A stretch of DNA of 64,000 nt from Hygrophila difformis (GCA_030278955.1 JAOANR010000014.1:32997453-33061452), one strand, 5' to 3'; numbered from the stretch's first letter, positions 1 through 10,731 are shown. Numbers and translations: made by a program. The notes: generated by a model from the letters alone, not told the origin.

Positions 1-240
1 GTATCCGGATTCGGAAATATAGTAATAGTATATTATCCGAATTTTAAATCCGGATATCCATATATTAATATATTATTACTTATTAATTAAAAATTATCAA
101 AATTATAAAAAAATATCAAATTATCCAATAATTTTATAAAAATTATCAAATTTTCAAAAAAAATATAAAAGATTATCCGATATAGGAGTAATCGAATTCA
201 TATTCGTATCCGGCATATCCGTATTAGATCCGAATCAGAA
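1..240. repeat. AT-rich stretch with inverted ATCCGGAT-like motifs
   Basis: Very AT-rich sequence in which ATCCGGAT, ATTCGGA and their complements recur at both ends (near 1-60 and 170-240), so the segment could fold back on itself. No coding potential is visible. It may be the end of an unrecognised repeat that starts before the window; no boundary can be drawn. Confidence 0.35.
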
Positions 241-1434
241 GAAAAAAATGTGGAAAAGAATCTGTACCCAATACTATCAACCATATCTATACTGTTTTCA
301 TCCCTAGGAATCACCACAAAATTCTGTATGAGTAGGTAGGCTGATCCTGATATGGTGATATGCATAGAACCTATCCAGATTCCTTGATTTGCTTCCTTGT
401 TCAGCAATAAACATTTTACTGTTTAAGTTTAGTGGTTTACTTGCAAATATGTTTATCTGTTTTTCTTATCCTGTAGGGCTAAGGGAATAAGGTATCACAT
501 TGAATGCATTACTCGAGTACGCTTGTCCTCATTCGAAAGCTGAATGAACATGGAAAACACCTGCTAGAGCCCCTCATTAGGATTTAGGCAGGGAAATATC
601 ATGGTGTCAACTAAAAGAACTAACGTTCTACCAGTCCTGATGGTAAGAAACAAGATCTGTACTCCCTCCTGCTTGATGATTTTGAGGCTTTCCCCTGATA
701 TTTTTTTTCCCTTTGATTTATCTGTCATCAAATTTAAGAGTGTTGATCAATATTCTTACTGAAGGGAGTGCTATCAAATCATTTTGACGCTACTATTTTT
801 TGTTCCTTGCATCGATGACGCTGCTATTTTTTGTTCAAGAAAATATCGATTATACTCAATGGAAACTCTGCGAGTAAATTGTAGTAGAACTGTGTACTTC
901 TCATTCTGTTAGAATAAGCTGGGAAAGAGATTGCCAATTAAATTAAGTATATAATTGATTCAACTCTCATGTATTTTTTCTTTTATATTGTACTATTACT
1001 AGCTGCTGTTAAACTCTGGTATCAAGTTTCAACCTCTTAGAAGAATTAGTTTTATGTACCATCAATCTAGTTTGTAATTTTATGGTGTATACTGTGTTAC
1101 GGTAAACTCGGCCCACAAGCCATTTCCCAGGAGTTGATGCATCATGACATATTATCATGGATGAGAAGCAACAAGAAATTGCTACTGGTGGTGCTACTCA
1201 TAACCTAATGTATGGCTTTAAAATGCTTATATACAGATTTGTAATCTTATGTAGGATGGTGAAATATCAGTGTTAGAGCTTATGATTCAACTCTTCTTGT
1301 ACGCACTGCACTGTGCAAGTGAACTATGAAGGCTTTTCTGAAGGTTGATAGCATCCAGTTTCCATACAAGACACATTAAACTTTGAAGTTTAATTGCAGA
1401 TATTTATTCTCCAAAAGGATATCATGGTGCTAAT

Positions 1435-1493
<59 letters not shown>

Positions 1494-1511
1494 CTTTTTC
1501 CCCCCCCTTGC
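241..1511. other. Intergenic, no gene recognised; poly-T tract at 1438-1493
   Basis: No open frame of note, no RNA gene and no element boundary was recognised here. A run of more than 50 T followed by CTTTTTC and a C run lies at about 1438-1507, just before the pyruvate-kinase-like remnant. It could be a poly(A) tail of a retroposed sequence on the minus strand or simple homopolymer expansion next to a former intron acceptor. Confidence 0.5.
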
Positions 1512-1705
1512 AAAACAGATGTTAAAGTAGGTTATGAACTTTTTGTGGATGGTGGAATGGTGAGGTTTGAGGTGATTGAAAATTTGGTCCAGATGTCAAG
1601 AGAAAGTTTCTCTGTACAGATCCTGGGCTTCTATATTGAAAACCTGTTTTTTTACAAGAAAGGCGGATGGTCGCCTGAGGAAGATATGCTCTTACGTGAG
1701 GTACA
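1512..1705 (+). pseudogene. Pyruvate kinase-like exon remnant
   Basis: An open stretch encodes VGYELFVDGGMVRFEVIE, which matches from memory the strongly conserved segment of plant, probably plastid-type, pyruvate kinases ahead of the IGPDVKC motif. After a one-base shift the next codons read GPDVK, then CTDPGLL, again the family order. Further on, the residues NLFFYKKGG align without gaps to the NLTFWRDGS segment. At least one frameshift and a TGA interrupt it, and no other exon of the enzyme was found nearby. An AG acceptor-like site precedes it at about 1518. This is a decayed exon, not a working enzyme; the assignment rests on remembered family motifs rather than a search. Confidence 0.55.
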
Positions 1706-2049
1706 CTATCTATTCCAAGTGTTCAAGCATTTGGTATATATATTACCCATAATAATCCTCTCTATCCAATTTCAGAGCATGGAGGTAAATAATAGCTACA
1801 GAACGGAGCTCCAAGATATGAAGAGCAGCCATTCGTTGGTTCAAACATTAAAGATTTGTGCAACCAAGGATATGTATGATGTACCATTGTACAAAAGATG
1901 TTTTTTTTTTGGAAAGGAACATTTTGTTTACAACTTTTATGTTTGTACTTCATACTCAATGTGTTTTCGATACTTCTGAAATGTGATGAATATAAAGAGA
2001 AATTGGCATACGGAAAAATATATTAACAAAAATACAAAACAATATATGG

Positions 2050-2389
2050 AAGGCGACAATATGGGCGAGGAAAGCCTTGTCGTCGTCGACTTGGTTAATA
2101 AAAAAATAATGGTATTTTTCCTCGCCAAATTCCTCATTTTTCCTCGCCTTCTTTCTCGTCTCATTCCTCGACCATTTCGTCGCCAAGTCTTCACATAGTT
2201 TCTCACTCATTTCGTCTCCTTGTTCCTCGCCAAATTCCTTGCCCATTTCCCCGCCAAAGTCTTCTCTCCCAGGCGACGAAATGCTCGGCGAATTCCGGGA
2301 GGCGACCAGCATCTTGGCAACGACATGGAGGGAATGATATAGGCGACGAAAATATGTCGTCACCTCCTAAAGATTTTTTTTTTGTAGTG
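2050..2389 (-). mobile_element. CACTA (En/Spm) transposon end fragment
   Basis: Read on the minus strand the segment begins CACTACAAAAAAAAAATC, the usual terminal signature of plant CACTA transposons. It continues with repeated GGCGACGAAA and TCGCC motifs like the subterminal repeats of this superfamily. No matching CACTACAA end was found to the left, so this is either one end of a truncated element or a copy whose other end has diverged. Small open frames across it are chance readings of the repeats. Confidence 0.6.
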
Positions 2390-2731
2390 CGAAGAATGAA
2401 GACATGTTTTAAGACATATCCACCATTATTTTTATAATAAGTTTAAAAACAATTTTAATGGTGTTCTAACTTTGTTCCATGTCAAGGTTTATGTATATTA
2501 CATATATACTATTACATGTTAATACTAGGTGTACTATATATGTCCTAAGTGAATGTTTATAAAGGATTAGTTTATAGTAAATAAAATGGCCTAAATGAGG
2601 AAATGATGTCTTGTAATAAAAGGGGCCTCTTTGTTATAGGAGTTGGAAGTTGTATAGTGATTTTTTTTCGGGGTTACTTGAGAGCTCCTTCCTACGATAT
2701 CCACAAAAATAGTTAATTAAAATAAAAGACT
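2390..2731. other. Intergenic, nothing recognised
   Basis: AT-rich sequence between the CACTA end and the Stowaway MITE. No open frame, RNA gene or repeat boundary is visible. Confidence 0.5.
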
Positions 2732-2733
2732 TA

Positions 2734-2993
2734 CTCCCCCTGTTCAATTATTATTGTCCCAAAATTTTTGGACACATAGTTTAATATATTTGTCGAACCG
2801 TTATTATCTTCAAATGTGTATAAACAAAAATTATATAAAATATATATTCTAAAACTACACGATTATACGAATTCAATGTGACCGAACTTGCCTATATTTT
2901 TCGTTTATATAATTCCAATAACATTATGTCAAAGTTAATCTATTAACATTGTCAAAAACCAAAAATGAGATACAATAAGTGGGAAGGGTGGAG
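2734..2993. mobile_element. Stowaway-like MITE (Tc1/mariner), 260 bp
   Basis: The ends are CTCCCCCTGTTC and, on the complementary strand, CTCCACCCTTCC. Both match the Stowaway consensus that starts CTCCCTCC. A TA dinucleotide flanks each end (2732-2733 and 2994-2995), the target duplication expected for Tc1/mariner insertion. The interior is AT-rich and non-coding and the length is typical. The copy is non-autonomous and has no promoter or gene. Confidence 0.85.
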
Positions 2994-2995
2994 TA

Positions 2996-3370
2996 TTTTT
3001 CAAATCATTTCTCCGTGGACGTTAAACTAACTGCATGGATTGTTGAAAGTGATACAACAAACCAACCCATAGTCAACTCTGACGCAATACCCGAAAATAA
3101 TTTCGAAAAGTCCCGAAGAATTTATTGAAGATTAATTATCACTTGAATAATTAGTTAAACTTTTTAGGAAAAAATTAGTTTAAGGATAAACGAAGCAATA
3201 CCCAATGATAACCCAAAATAAAAGCCCAACAATTTTGTACAAAGCCCAAGAAGACCAGGCCTAGAGCAAACCAACCCAGGCTTAGAAAAGAGATTCACGG
3301 TTGATCTTGGACAGACCACGGCCCAAACCATGGTTGTTGCAGCAACAATTGGCGGCTGACATATTGTTAT
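2996..3370. other. Host flank of the EPRV, nothing recognised
   Basis: No gene or repeat recognised. The segment ends at the left inverted repeat that brackets the pararetrovirus; the seven bases TTGTTAT directly before that repeat also occur directly after the right copy. Confidence 0.45.
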
Positions 3371-3547
3371 AGGGGTTAAATGTTAAAAAGGGTCATAACA
3401 ACGAGGCTATTCCGCTTTTAGGCCATAACAAGTTACAATTATGAAAACAGGCCATAACAAACACAGTTTTGTAAAATTTAGGTCATAGGACCAATTTGAA
3501 ATTAATAAAGGAACCCAACAACTTTTTCTTTATTTCATTCATACCCC
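3371..3547 (+). repeat. Left inverted repeat flanking the EPRV
   Basis: Built from about four degenerate ~31-bp units that each start like AGGCCATAACAA. The reverse complement of 53068-53241 aligns with it along its whole length, including the outer GGGTTAA-like end and an inner end near ACCCAACAAC...ATACCCC. The two copies point towards each other across the virus. The family is not recognised; long terminal inverted repeats are known in Mutator-like transposons, but no transposase or convincing target duplication supports that here. Confidence 0.7.
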
Positions 3548-3633
3548 AAGAAAGTTTGCCTTTATTTACTTTAGTCCTTTCTCAATATACTTAATTTTTC
3601 ATTATGCAAATGACTCCTAATGCGCTTGAAAAT

Positions 3634-3651
3634 TGGTATCAGAGCCTAGGT
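3634..3651 (+). promoter_or_regulatory. Pararetroviral primer-binding site (tRNA-Met type)
   Basis: TGGTATCAGAGC is complementary to the 3' end of plant initiator tRNA-Met and is the conserved minus-strand primer site of caulimovirids, where the circular genome map begins. It sits 219 bp before the first viral ORF, as expected of the leader's end. The same motif is used by Ty1/copia elements, but the coat and movement proteins downstream identify a pararetrovirus. Confidence 0.85.
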
Positions 3652-3852
3652 TTTATTAAAGAACATATTAATTATATTATTTATAATATTTTATTTCTTA
3701 ATAGAGAAGATTTAATTATTTAATGGATTCAATTAATTTGAAACCCACGAGTTATTTCCAAATTTTGGAAATAAAAAATAGAAAATTCCAAAGGAATTTC
3801 TTGAACTTGTCCATGGGACAAGATATTATCAAAATTAGTTTCTTTCCTAAAA

Positions 3853-4236
3853 ATGAGAGTAATAGACTGGAAAGAAATTGATCCGGATAGCTCTAAGTTC
3901 TCACAGGACTTAAGGGAAATCCAAAAAATGATTCAAGATTATGGTAATCGGGTATTAATTATACCTGGAAAAATAGATAACTTGACTCAGTCAACAGAGG
4001 AGATCTTGAAATTATTTCAAGATCTAAAGAAAGAGATTTTGAATCTGAAATTTGATATTTCGGATATCAAGAAAAGGCAGAAGGATATTCCTAGATCTTC
4101 CAAGAATAACCAAGCCAATATTAGAGATGCATTTGGACCAGTACAAGCTTTACACCAAAAGGGTAAAGCAACCATGGTTCCAAAGCAGAAATCACAAGAA
4201 GAGCTTATGATCGATCTCCTGAAAACAGTCGAATGA
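3853..4236 (+). CDS. EPRV ORF1, coiled-coil protein (virion-associated-like)
   Basis: A 127-residue frame without internal stops. Residues about 15-80 carry leucine/isoleucine heptads mixed with charged residues (for example NLTQSTEEILKLFQDLKKEI), predicting a coiled coil. The C-terminal third is basic and polar. Small coiled-coil proteins just upstream of the coat protein are typical of caulimovirids, where the virion-associated protein forms multimers on the capsid; that role is inferred from position and composition. Its stop overlaps a following ATG as ATGA (4233-4236), the overlap style used for reinitiation or coupling in these viruses. It is the least damaged of the viral genes. Confidence 0.6.
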   Translation: MRVIDWKEIDPDSSKFSQDLREIQKMIQDYGNRVLIIPGKIDNLTQSTEEILKLFQDLKKEILNLKFDISDIKKRQKDIPRSSKNNQANIRDAFGPVQALHQKGKATMVPKQKSQEELMIDLLKTVE

Positions 4237-5680
4237 GTGTTTCAGGGCAGATCTATCAGATCTACAAGAATTAGCAGAATCATTTTCCCAACTTGCGATT
4301 ATGGATCTAGTCAATGTAAAACCCAATGAAGTTCTTTAGCTGGGTTATGCGGAAGAATCAGGATCCAACGTGACCCACGATGGACCGCCTGATGTCCCAA
4401 TGAGAGAAAGTACAGACTTCCACATGAACAGGTATCCTGAGGTGCATCTCAATGCAAGACGAAACCCAGGACGGAACCCAAGTAGAGCACCAGAATCCAC
4501 ACCATGGGCCAAGACGATGTTACAACCATTAAATCCATATGGCATAACACTGAACCTCGACGTTATCGACTTCCGAAACATCGAAGACCTGATCGACGAA
4601 TGGGTAGCTTCAATGAAGATTGCAGCAACCACCCTGGATCTCGATAAAGAAAACTTTGTTCGATTAATAGAGCTAAGCCTCGAAGGATCGGCGAAGCTGG
4701 GCTGGAAAAACTCCACGGCTGCTTTAAAGGAGCAAATACTAGAATGAGAATCCAAAATCACAATCTGCGAAAGGTTTGGGCTCTTATTCAAAACTCATTT
4801 TATAGGAGATGGTTATTTTGAAGAACAGAGAACAGAAAAACTCAAAGTCTATACCCAAGCACTGTTGGGTATGGAGTTAAGAAGTATTTGCGCAGTAGAC
4901 GAATATATCTACTTGTTTCGTAAATACTATTTTCGGAGTGAAATGACAGCTGAAGTAGCATGTCCCATGTTCTTTGCAAAGATCTGCAACCCATGGAAAG
5001 AAATGTTGATCCAATCGTACACAGTACCCCCTGGTACAATGGACTCAATAGCTCGAAGAATGTCCTTCTTAAAGGATAAGCTCAGAGAATGGTGTCAATA
5101 GGCAGCAGCCCAAAAGAACATCAAGACACTAAGAGGTAAAATAAAAAGAACTCCTCTTTGCTGTGAAAATAACGATTTTCCAACAATTATAGGAGAATCA
5201 GAAGAAAAGATGAAAAAGAAGAAGAGTCGAGGCTTATACAGTAGGAGTTTCAGAAGACCTCCATTCCGAAGAAGAAGAGCATGGTGGTCCAAGGGCAAGG
5301 CCAGAACATACAAAACTGGACAGAGAACGGGAACGACGAAGAGTTCATCCCAAGGTTCAACTAGCTCAGCAGCAAGGAGCACAGGGAAAACAACGTCCAA
5401 GAGAACATTCAGACGAGCCCATACCCGAGCCAACGAAAGTTTCAAGGACTGCAACTGTTGGAAGTGTGGAGCCACAGGTCATATCTCACCCGATTGCCCT
5501 CAGAATCGTGAGGTACGAATGTACGAAGCCACGGAGGATATCGTGGAAGCGGTCTACCATGGAAAGCTGGTACCAGTCTATCAGTTTGAAGACAACCCCT
5601 CCGATGAAAGCATCTACGATGAAGAATTAAGAAGTGACTCGGACTCATATTCAGATGGATCTTCAACCGAGTCTGACTGA
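4233..5680 (+). pseudogene. EPRV coat protein, broken by stops
   Basis: A caulimovirid coat protein whose reading frame can be followed for most of 1.4 kb. The C-terminal part has an arginine/lysine-rich stretch (about 5210-5440), then a CCHC zinc knuckle, CWKCGATGHISPDC (about 5455-5500), then a strongly acidic serine/aspartate tail. This is the usual order in the family, where the knuckle and basic region bind viral nucleic acid. Likely start: the ATG at 4233 overlapping the ORF1 stop, with one frameshift soon after. In-frame stops lie at 4337 (TAG), 4745 (TGA) and 5099 (TAG). It overlaps the start of the movement-protein frame by about 45 bases. No intact product can be made. Confidence 0.8.
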
Positions 5681-6175
5681 AGAAGACAGGATTCAGACCA
5701 CTGAAAACCTGTCTGGATTATTTTCAAGGATGACGATCTCGAATCGAACCATGGAAAGAATAATGCGACGAGATTCCAACCTCAGCCCATATGACGGATT
5801 CAGAATTTGCGGGATTGGACGAGTTCTTAACCAGATGGGACTCAACCAGAGAAGACATAACATCATCTACAAGGTAAGTGCAGGTGAGTTTGCAATTCCT
5901 ATGGAACTTACTTGTAATGTTATGGATATGCAATTAATTCCTAAAGAAGAAATTCTTGAGGAATTAAGCAGATGAAGGAGGAAATCGCCATTACTATGAA
6001 ATGGATCCACATTGGAGCCATTGAAGTAGTAATTAAGGCAACCTTCAAAGAAGGCATTGATTCTGAATTACATCTATCAGTCACTGATAGAAGAATCAAT
6101 AACCTTAGAGATGGTCTTCTTGGGGACTATGGTAGGAAATCTATATGCAGGGAAGCTAATGTTTGACATTCACCC
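5634..6175 (+). pseudogene. EPRV movement protein, 5' part, frameshifted and split
   Basis: The segment shows the family hallmarks of caulimovirid 30K-type movement proteins: HIGAIEVVIKATFKEGID, then DRRINN and VGNLYAGK, in the known order. In the virus such proteins form tubules through plasmodesmata. The frame moves from the one starting at 5634 to a second near 5972 and back near 6121, so at least two small indels have accumulated. At 6175 the gene is interrupted by the 42-kb retrotransposon; the remainder is at 48226-48498. The target duplication CACCC is at 6171-6175. Confidence 0.8.
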
Positions 6176-8685
6176 TGAAACTTTTGACAATTTCCCACAC
6201 GAGTATTTTCTAAAATATACCAGGTTAAATTTATTAAATGAAAAGAGTTACGATTCACGGGAAGGGGTTTAGGGATATATCAAGATTGTTATTCTTTTTA
6301 TTACTCAAGTGAGGTGCTTTAATTTCAAATGGCGTTGTGGTCCTCCCTGTCATGAAACGGTTGACAAATTTCGTGGTACAGCCGGGATAGATTGACCTTC
6401 AGCCTGTCACACTGAGGGTCCCCAGCATATGTGCCATGATACTTCTCATTAATTCTTGCCATGAGATTCCCTGCCATGAAACTTTTGACAGATTTCCACT
6501 ACATGAGTATTTTCCGAAAAGTCATAATCCTGGTTTTAATTTTATTTAATGAAACCAATTTATGATGGCGGAGTTGTGAGTAGGGATATATTTATAGGTT
6601 GTCACGTTTTTATTACTCGTGTTTAAGAAACTGTGGCCGGAAAGCGCACGGTGTCAAAAATTGCAGTAATTTATAGTAAGACCGGATCGTTCACTGGAGG
6701 ATGTGCGATAGAAGCAGGGCCCACGTCGTTTACTAAGATTTTCCACTCGGTTACTCGATTCAAATGTGTGTTTGATTATCGACTACTTGACAGAATTTAA
6801 AATCTGTACTATGAAAGCGATTAAATAAAGCAGATAAAGCTATTCTGGAAAGCGAATCAAATTTAATCTAAGAAAGCCATAAGATTAATCTAATAAAGCA
6901 ATTAAGATTATTCTAAGAAAGCAGATTTAAAATGAGACAGAAGGGACAGGGAGAAATAATGAAGATTGGACAAGATTCAGATGAAACATAATTAAACTTC
7001 CATTTTGTTACACAGATCTTTGCTTGGGATAATCCATTCAGTTAGCCAATTTTTCATGCTCTCTATACCATGTTCCCTTTAACAGACATGCACTAACAGT
7101 AAGAGTTTACATGCTCTTAAGAAAACAAACTCTAAGATACCACAAACTTACAACTCCTCTTGCAATGCCTTGCAAGAGTATGTTAGCCATCTGTGGTGGA
7201 CAAGCAACACCTGACAAAACATTTATTGAAGTGTCAAGTACTGTTATCATTCCCCCATGTCACGCCCAAAGATTCTAATCAAGCCCTGAACTATCCCTTA
7301 ACTCTCAGTCCTAGTAGCAGTTACACAACTCTCAATACAACCGAGTGACCTCTAAGGAAAGCAGTTAAAAGGAAGCAGTAAAGAAAGCATTTAAAATCCT
7401 ATCACTCGGAGGTTTTTGAAAGTCTGACCCTGGTAGTAAAAGAAAGCCCCCAGTCAGAATGAATGGGTGTGGATCAAGAATTCCCTAATCTCAGTGAACC
7501 GCTTGCAGTGTTCACTTCCCTTCGGGTGGTTATGAGATACAACTAATGAAACGAACTAATAGGTTAGTTCGTTCCGGATGCACTCACTCAGGACTCAAGA
7601 ATAGGCATTGGCAGAAGAGGATAGCAGTTGAAAGGAACTCAACCCTATCTTAGAAAATAACCAAGGCCTATGTATTGTTCCTCTAGAATTATCTATCACA
7701 CCGCGTTTGAATCCAAGTAGACCCCATCTTAGTGTGATATTTAATACCAGAATTCCAACACACAGCAATTTTGGAAAATAATGGATTTGAAAATCATTCC
7801 CTAAACAGGTACTAAACTCTCAATAAGAACACAGACCCTTTCAGTCTAGGTGAGACCTAATCGCTGATTCTGCTTCTAATTTCCCAAAATCAACCCCCAG
7901 TCGGATATGAATTAGTCATAACTGTAGAATTTATCCCTTACTCAGATCCGGATGAATTTTTGTTGGAAATTTATTGTGAGACATCTGATTCAAATCACGA
8001 CTTCTATGTCCAAGGGAAGGATCCCAAAATAATCATTGACCACAATATCTACATAATAATATCATGCATAATTTTATAGAGAAGTGTAAAATTAAATAAC
8101 CCTAAATATAAGGTGGGTTTAGACAGAAGTTGATACACAGAGATGAAATAGCCGGAGATTAGAAGAATTTATTTTGGCTAAAAAGATGATAAGAATAGTC
8201 AAGATGGTCTGGACTGCAAACATCTGCTATTCAGGTCCTGACTACTCCAGGTGGGATGATTTTAGACAGCAGAAGATCTTAATAACAGTGATCGCTATCA
8301 TCCAGATTCCTACTGTCTGTGAAATGAGGGAAAAACCTACATGTTTCTTACTATAATACTATTCAAACAATGTTGATCGACATCTTTTGATAATATTACA
8401 GCTCGAAATTCAGGTTTGAAATTAAGATAAAGAAAATAAAACTGTATCCGGATAGGAGTCGGCTGAGCAGCTATTACAATCCCGGATGGACGAACCGCCA
8501 AGGCTTCCACCGACCACTACCTGGACCATGCAAAATAACATCTAGTAATTAATATTCAGACTACGAGCTAGTTATCCGTGTGGGAATACCTGCCAACATT
8601 GGTCTGATATATTCTTTACTAGCTGCTTCACACAACACGGAAAAGACAAAATAAATAACTATAAGAAAAATATTTTTGGGTCGTC

Positions 8686-8715
8686 TTGCATGAGAGACAT
8701 TAGTTTCTCATGCAA
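8686..8715. repeat. Perfect inverted repeat (hairpin) in LTR
   Basis: TTGCATGAGA, a ten-base loop, then TCTCATGCAA: ten paired bases. The 5' LTR copy at 46201-46230 keeps both arms and differs only in the loop. Its role is unknown. Confidence 0.7.
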
Positions 8716-8976
8716 GGTAGGGAAATGATTCCATAATTACTCCTCATGTCTAAATAATCTCTCATTCCATAATTAACTAATCACAGTCCGGATTATGTGC
8801 TTAGATCATTGGAGTTTAATTACTTGTAGAAGAATCTTTTAATGGAATTGAACAAAATTCTTTATATCAAAATAATCATGGGTTGAGATCATTGGATTTC
8901 AACCTCAAAATATTAATATAAAGGTCCAATTAATTACTGAGGAAGATGAAGAATAAAAATTTGGCAAAAAGGTGCC

Positions 8977-9450
8977 ACTTTGTCGCGGAGTAGAGTTTGT
9001 GTCGCGGACCATGGGTCCGCGACAAGGGCATCGCGACAAAGGGTGGGAAATGAGAGGAATGGGATTTTGAAAATTAGGGTTTGGTTTGTCGCTAAGCAGA
9101 AATTTTTGTCGCGGAACATGGTTCCGCGACAAGGAGGTATAGCGACAAAGGGTTTGAAAATTGGACAAGGGCATAATTCTTGTCGCGGAACAATAGGTTT
9201 TGTCGCGGAACGTCACGTTCCGCGACAAGGTTGCTTCGCGACAAAGCCCTTCCAGAATAAAATCACAAGTGTTTGGGTCCTTGGTCGCTAATCAAGGATT
9301 TTTGTCGCGGAACGTGGTTCCGCGACAAGAGTTGTTTCGCGACCAAGGGTTTCAAAATATTGCTAACATGTGTTCTTGGGCACCTTTGTCGCCAAAGCAT
9401 CATTTTGTCGCGGAACGTGGTTCCGCGACAAGAGTTGTTCCGTGACAAAG
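8977..9450. repeat. Cluster of nested TCGCGGA palindromes, 3' LTR, cluster 1
   Basis: About five units spaced roughly 100 bp apart. Each has an outer pair of arms (TTTGTCGC ... GCGACAAA) and an inner, nearly perfect palindrome of the form TTGTCGCGGAAC-GTTCCGCGACAA. The surrounding sequence is AT-rich, so these are sharp CpG islands. The same cluster is in the 5' LTR at 46488-46965. They are not CRISPR repeats: the DNA is eukaryotic and the spacers are not unique units. Confidence 0.85.
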
Positions 9451-10076
9451 GTGTGTCCAGGACACATGTCAGAAAAGTAAGGTGGAACAGTGGCATGCAT
9501 TGTATGTGATCTCACTCATTTCAGATTCAAAAGCTAAACTAAGCTAAAAAATGACAAAACAGAATTTGAATCTAGCTAGAACATGCTTGAACATAATGGA
9601 AATAAAACAAACTTAAAACTAAAGAAACCCTAATCTAAGCTTGATCATCCATAAACATGCAGCATTATCCAAAGAAAAGTCACCAAGCAGTGACATTAAA
9701 ATGAAAAATAAGGGTCAAATGACCAAAAGAAAAAGAAAGCAGTAAGATCCATGGGGTATGAGACCCATTTCATGATTTTTGGGACACTTTTCAAGAATAT
9801 TCTCCCATCTTATTAAGTGGGTATTGTTAATACCCATGATTTTGGGTATCACTAAACCCTAAGCAAAGTTTAGAACAAGAAACAAGATGTAAAAACTGGC
9901 TATCTAAACTAAAATGCTAGAAACTACATCTAACTAATGCATAAATTAAATAATACAAGAAAAACCTAACTAAACTACCCTAAACTAAACTAAACTAACT
10001 GAGCTCCCAACTTGTCTTCAAGAGTGTATATTCTCTCTAAAATTCTTCCAACCTCTAGCTCAAAGGAAACACCTCA

Positions 10077-10084
10077 TATTTATA
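10077..10084 (-). promoter_or_regulatory. TATA-like box in the 3' LTR
   Basis: TATAAATA on the minus strand, the counterpart of the 5' LTR box at 47585-47592. In this 3' LTR it would drive transcription outwards into the EPRV movement-protein gene. Confidence 0.5.
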
Positions 10085-10154
10085 GAGGGTAAACCCTAAG
10101 CTCATGGGCCTTGATTTGAGCCCATTGTGTCTCAAGACATCACACACATCACAG

Positions 10155-10405
10155 CTTTGTCTCGGAGCATCAAGTTTGGTCGCGGAACACACTGCATGTG
10201 GCAAAGCTTCTCGACTGGGTCTTGTGTCTCTAATTGGGTGTCTTTGTCGCGGAGCATGCCTTTGTCGCGGAGCATGCCATCGCGACAAAGGACATCGCGA
10301 CAAGGGGTTTGGCTGGTTTCCTTCTTCATCTGAGCTGCTTGGTCGCGGAGCCCTCCTTTGTCGCGGAACCATGCATCGCGACAAAGGGGCTTCCGCGACA
10401 AAGGT
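10155..10405. repeat. TCGCGGA palindrome cluster 2, 3' LTR
   Basis: Direct and inverted copies of TTTGTCGCGGAGC and GCGACAAAGG alternate, including two adjacent copies of TTTGTCGCGGAGCATGCC. The counterpart in the 5' LTR is 47660-47915. It lies just downstream, in the plus direction, of the TATA motif; on the transcribed minus strand it is therefore immediately upstream of the promoter. Confidence 0.8.
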
Positions 10406-10717
10406 GTTCCTGGGCCTGCTGAATTGGGCCAGATGGGCCGAAAATGTTCTTTTTGTGGGCTCTTCTCTCTTTTTTCCATCTTTTTCATTTCTTTTCTTTT
10501 GATTTCTTTTTCTCATGTTTTTGGATTTTTCTAACATAAATATATAATAAAATTACATATTTATGCCTTTTTCACACCAGCTTATTATTTTTACAATTAT
10601 GCATAAATCAGTCCAATTCAACTGCTTTCTAACTTAATGTAAGACCGGAATGCGATCAAATGCCCGTTTAAGACACGGAAATGGATTGAAAATAATGGTC
10701 ATTTCTGGCCATTTTCA

Positions 10718-10731
10718 ACATCCTCACATTT
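10718..10731 (-). promoter_or_regulatory. Polypurine-tract candidate of the 42-kb element
   Basis: On the minus strand AAATGTGAGGATGT lies directly against the LTR's TG, the position of the plus-strand primer. It is purine-rich but not a pure run. Further copies that include the following TG lie at 41188-41203 and 43521-43536. Confidence 0.5.

Larger units (their letters stand above)
3548..6175 (+). mobile_element. Endogenous caulimovirid, 5' segment
   Basis: Left part of a single integrated pararetrovirus genome. It holds the tRNA-Met primer site, a coiled-coil ORF, the coat protein and the first part of the movement protein. The genome resumes at 48231 after a 42-kb retrotransposon. With that insertion removed, the space between the inverted repeats is about 7.47 kb, the size of one caulimovirid genome. 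The copy is linearised inside the leader, between promoter and primer site. The order coat protein then movement protein resembles cavemoviruses and solendoviruses and not badnaviruses, where movement protein comes first. It is broken by nonsense codons and frameshifts. Confidence 0.85.
6176..10717 (-). repeat. 3' LTR of the 42-kb element (4,542 bp)
   Basis: Starts TGAAACTTTTGAC on the plus strand and ends ...CATTTTCA. It matches 43689-48225 throughout; in the first 475 bp six substitutions were counted by eye, five of them transitions. Notable contents: a degenerate second copy of its own terminus at 6477, a perfect 10-bp-stem hairpin at 8686-8715, a palindrome cluster at 8977-9450, a minus-strand TATA motif at 10077-10084 and a second palindrome cluster at 10155-10405. 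Small cysteine- and arginine-rich frames over the clusters are readings of repeats, not genes. Confidence 0.93.

Noticed and set aside
1660..1705. MYB-type DNA-binding repeat (KGGWSPEED)
   Set aside because: The resemblance covers only nine residues. The pyruvate-kinase reading explains these bases and the preceding 150 in one gap-poor alignment.
3634..3651. Primer site of a Ty1/copia element
   Set aside because: The same motif serves copia elements, but no LTR ends before it and the genes that follow are viral coat and movement proteins.
8977..9450. CRISPR-like array
   Set aside because: The repeats are palindromic and irregularly nested, spacers are not unique, no cas genes exist and the DNA is eukaryotic.
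8905..10537. Cysteine- and arginine-rich small proteins (repeated CRGTW / RDK / SRNH motifs) over the LTR
   Set aside because: They occur on both strands and in several frames because the TCGCGGA palindromes translate into repeated peptides.
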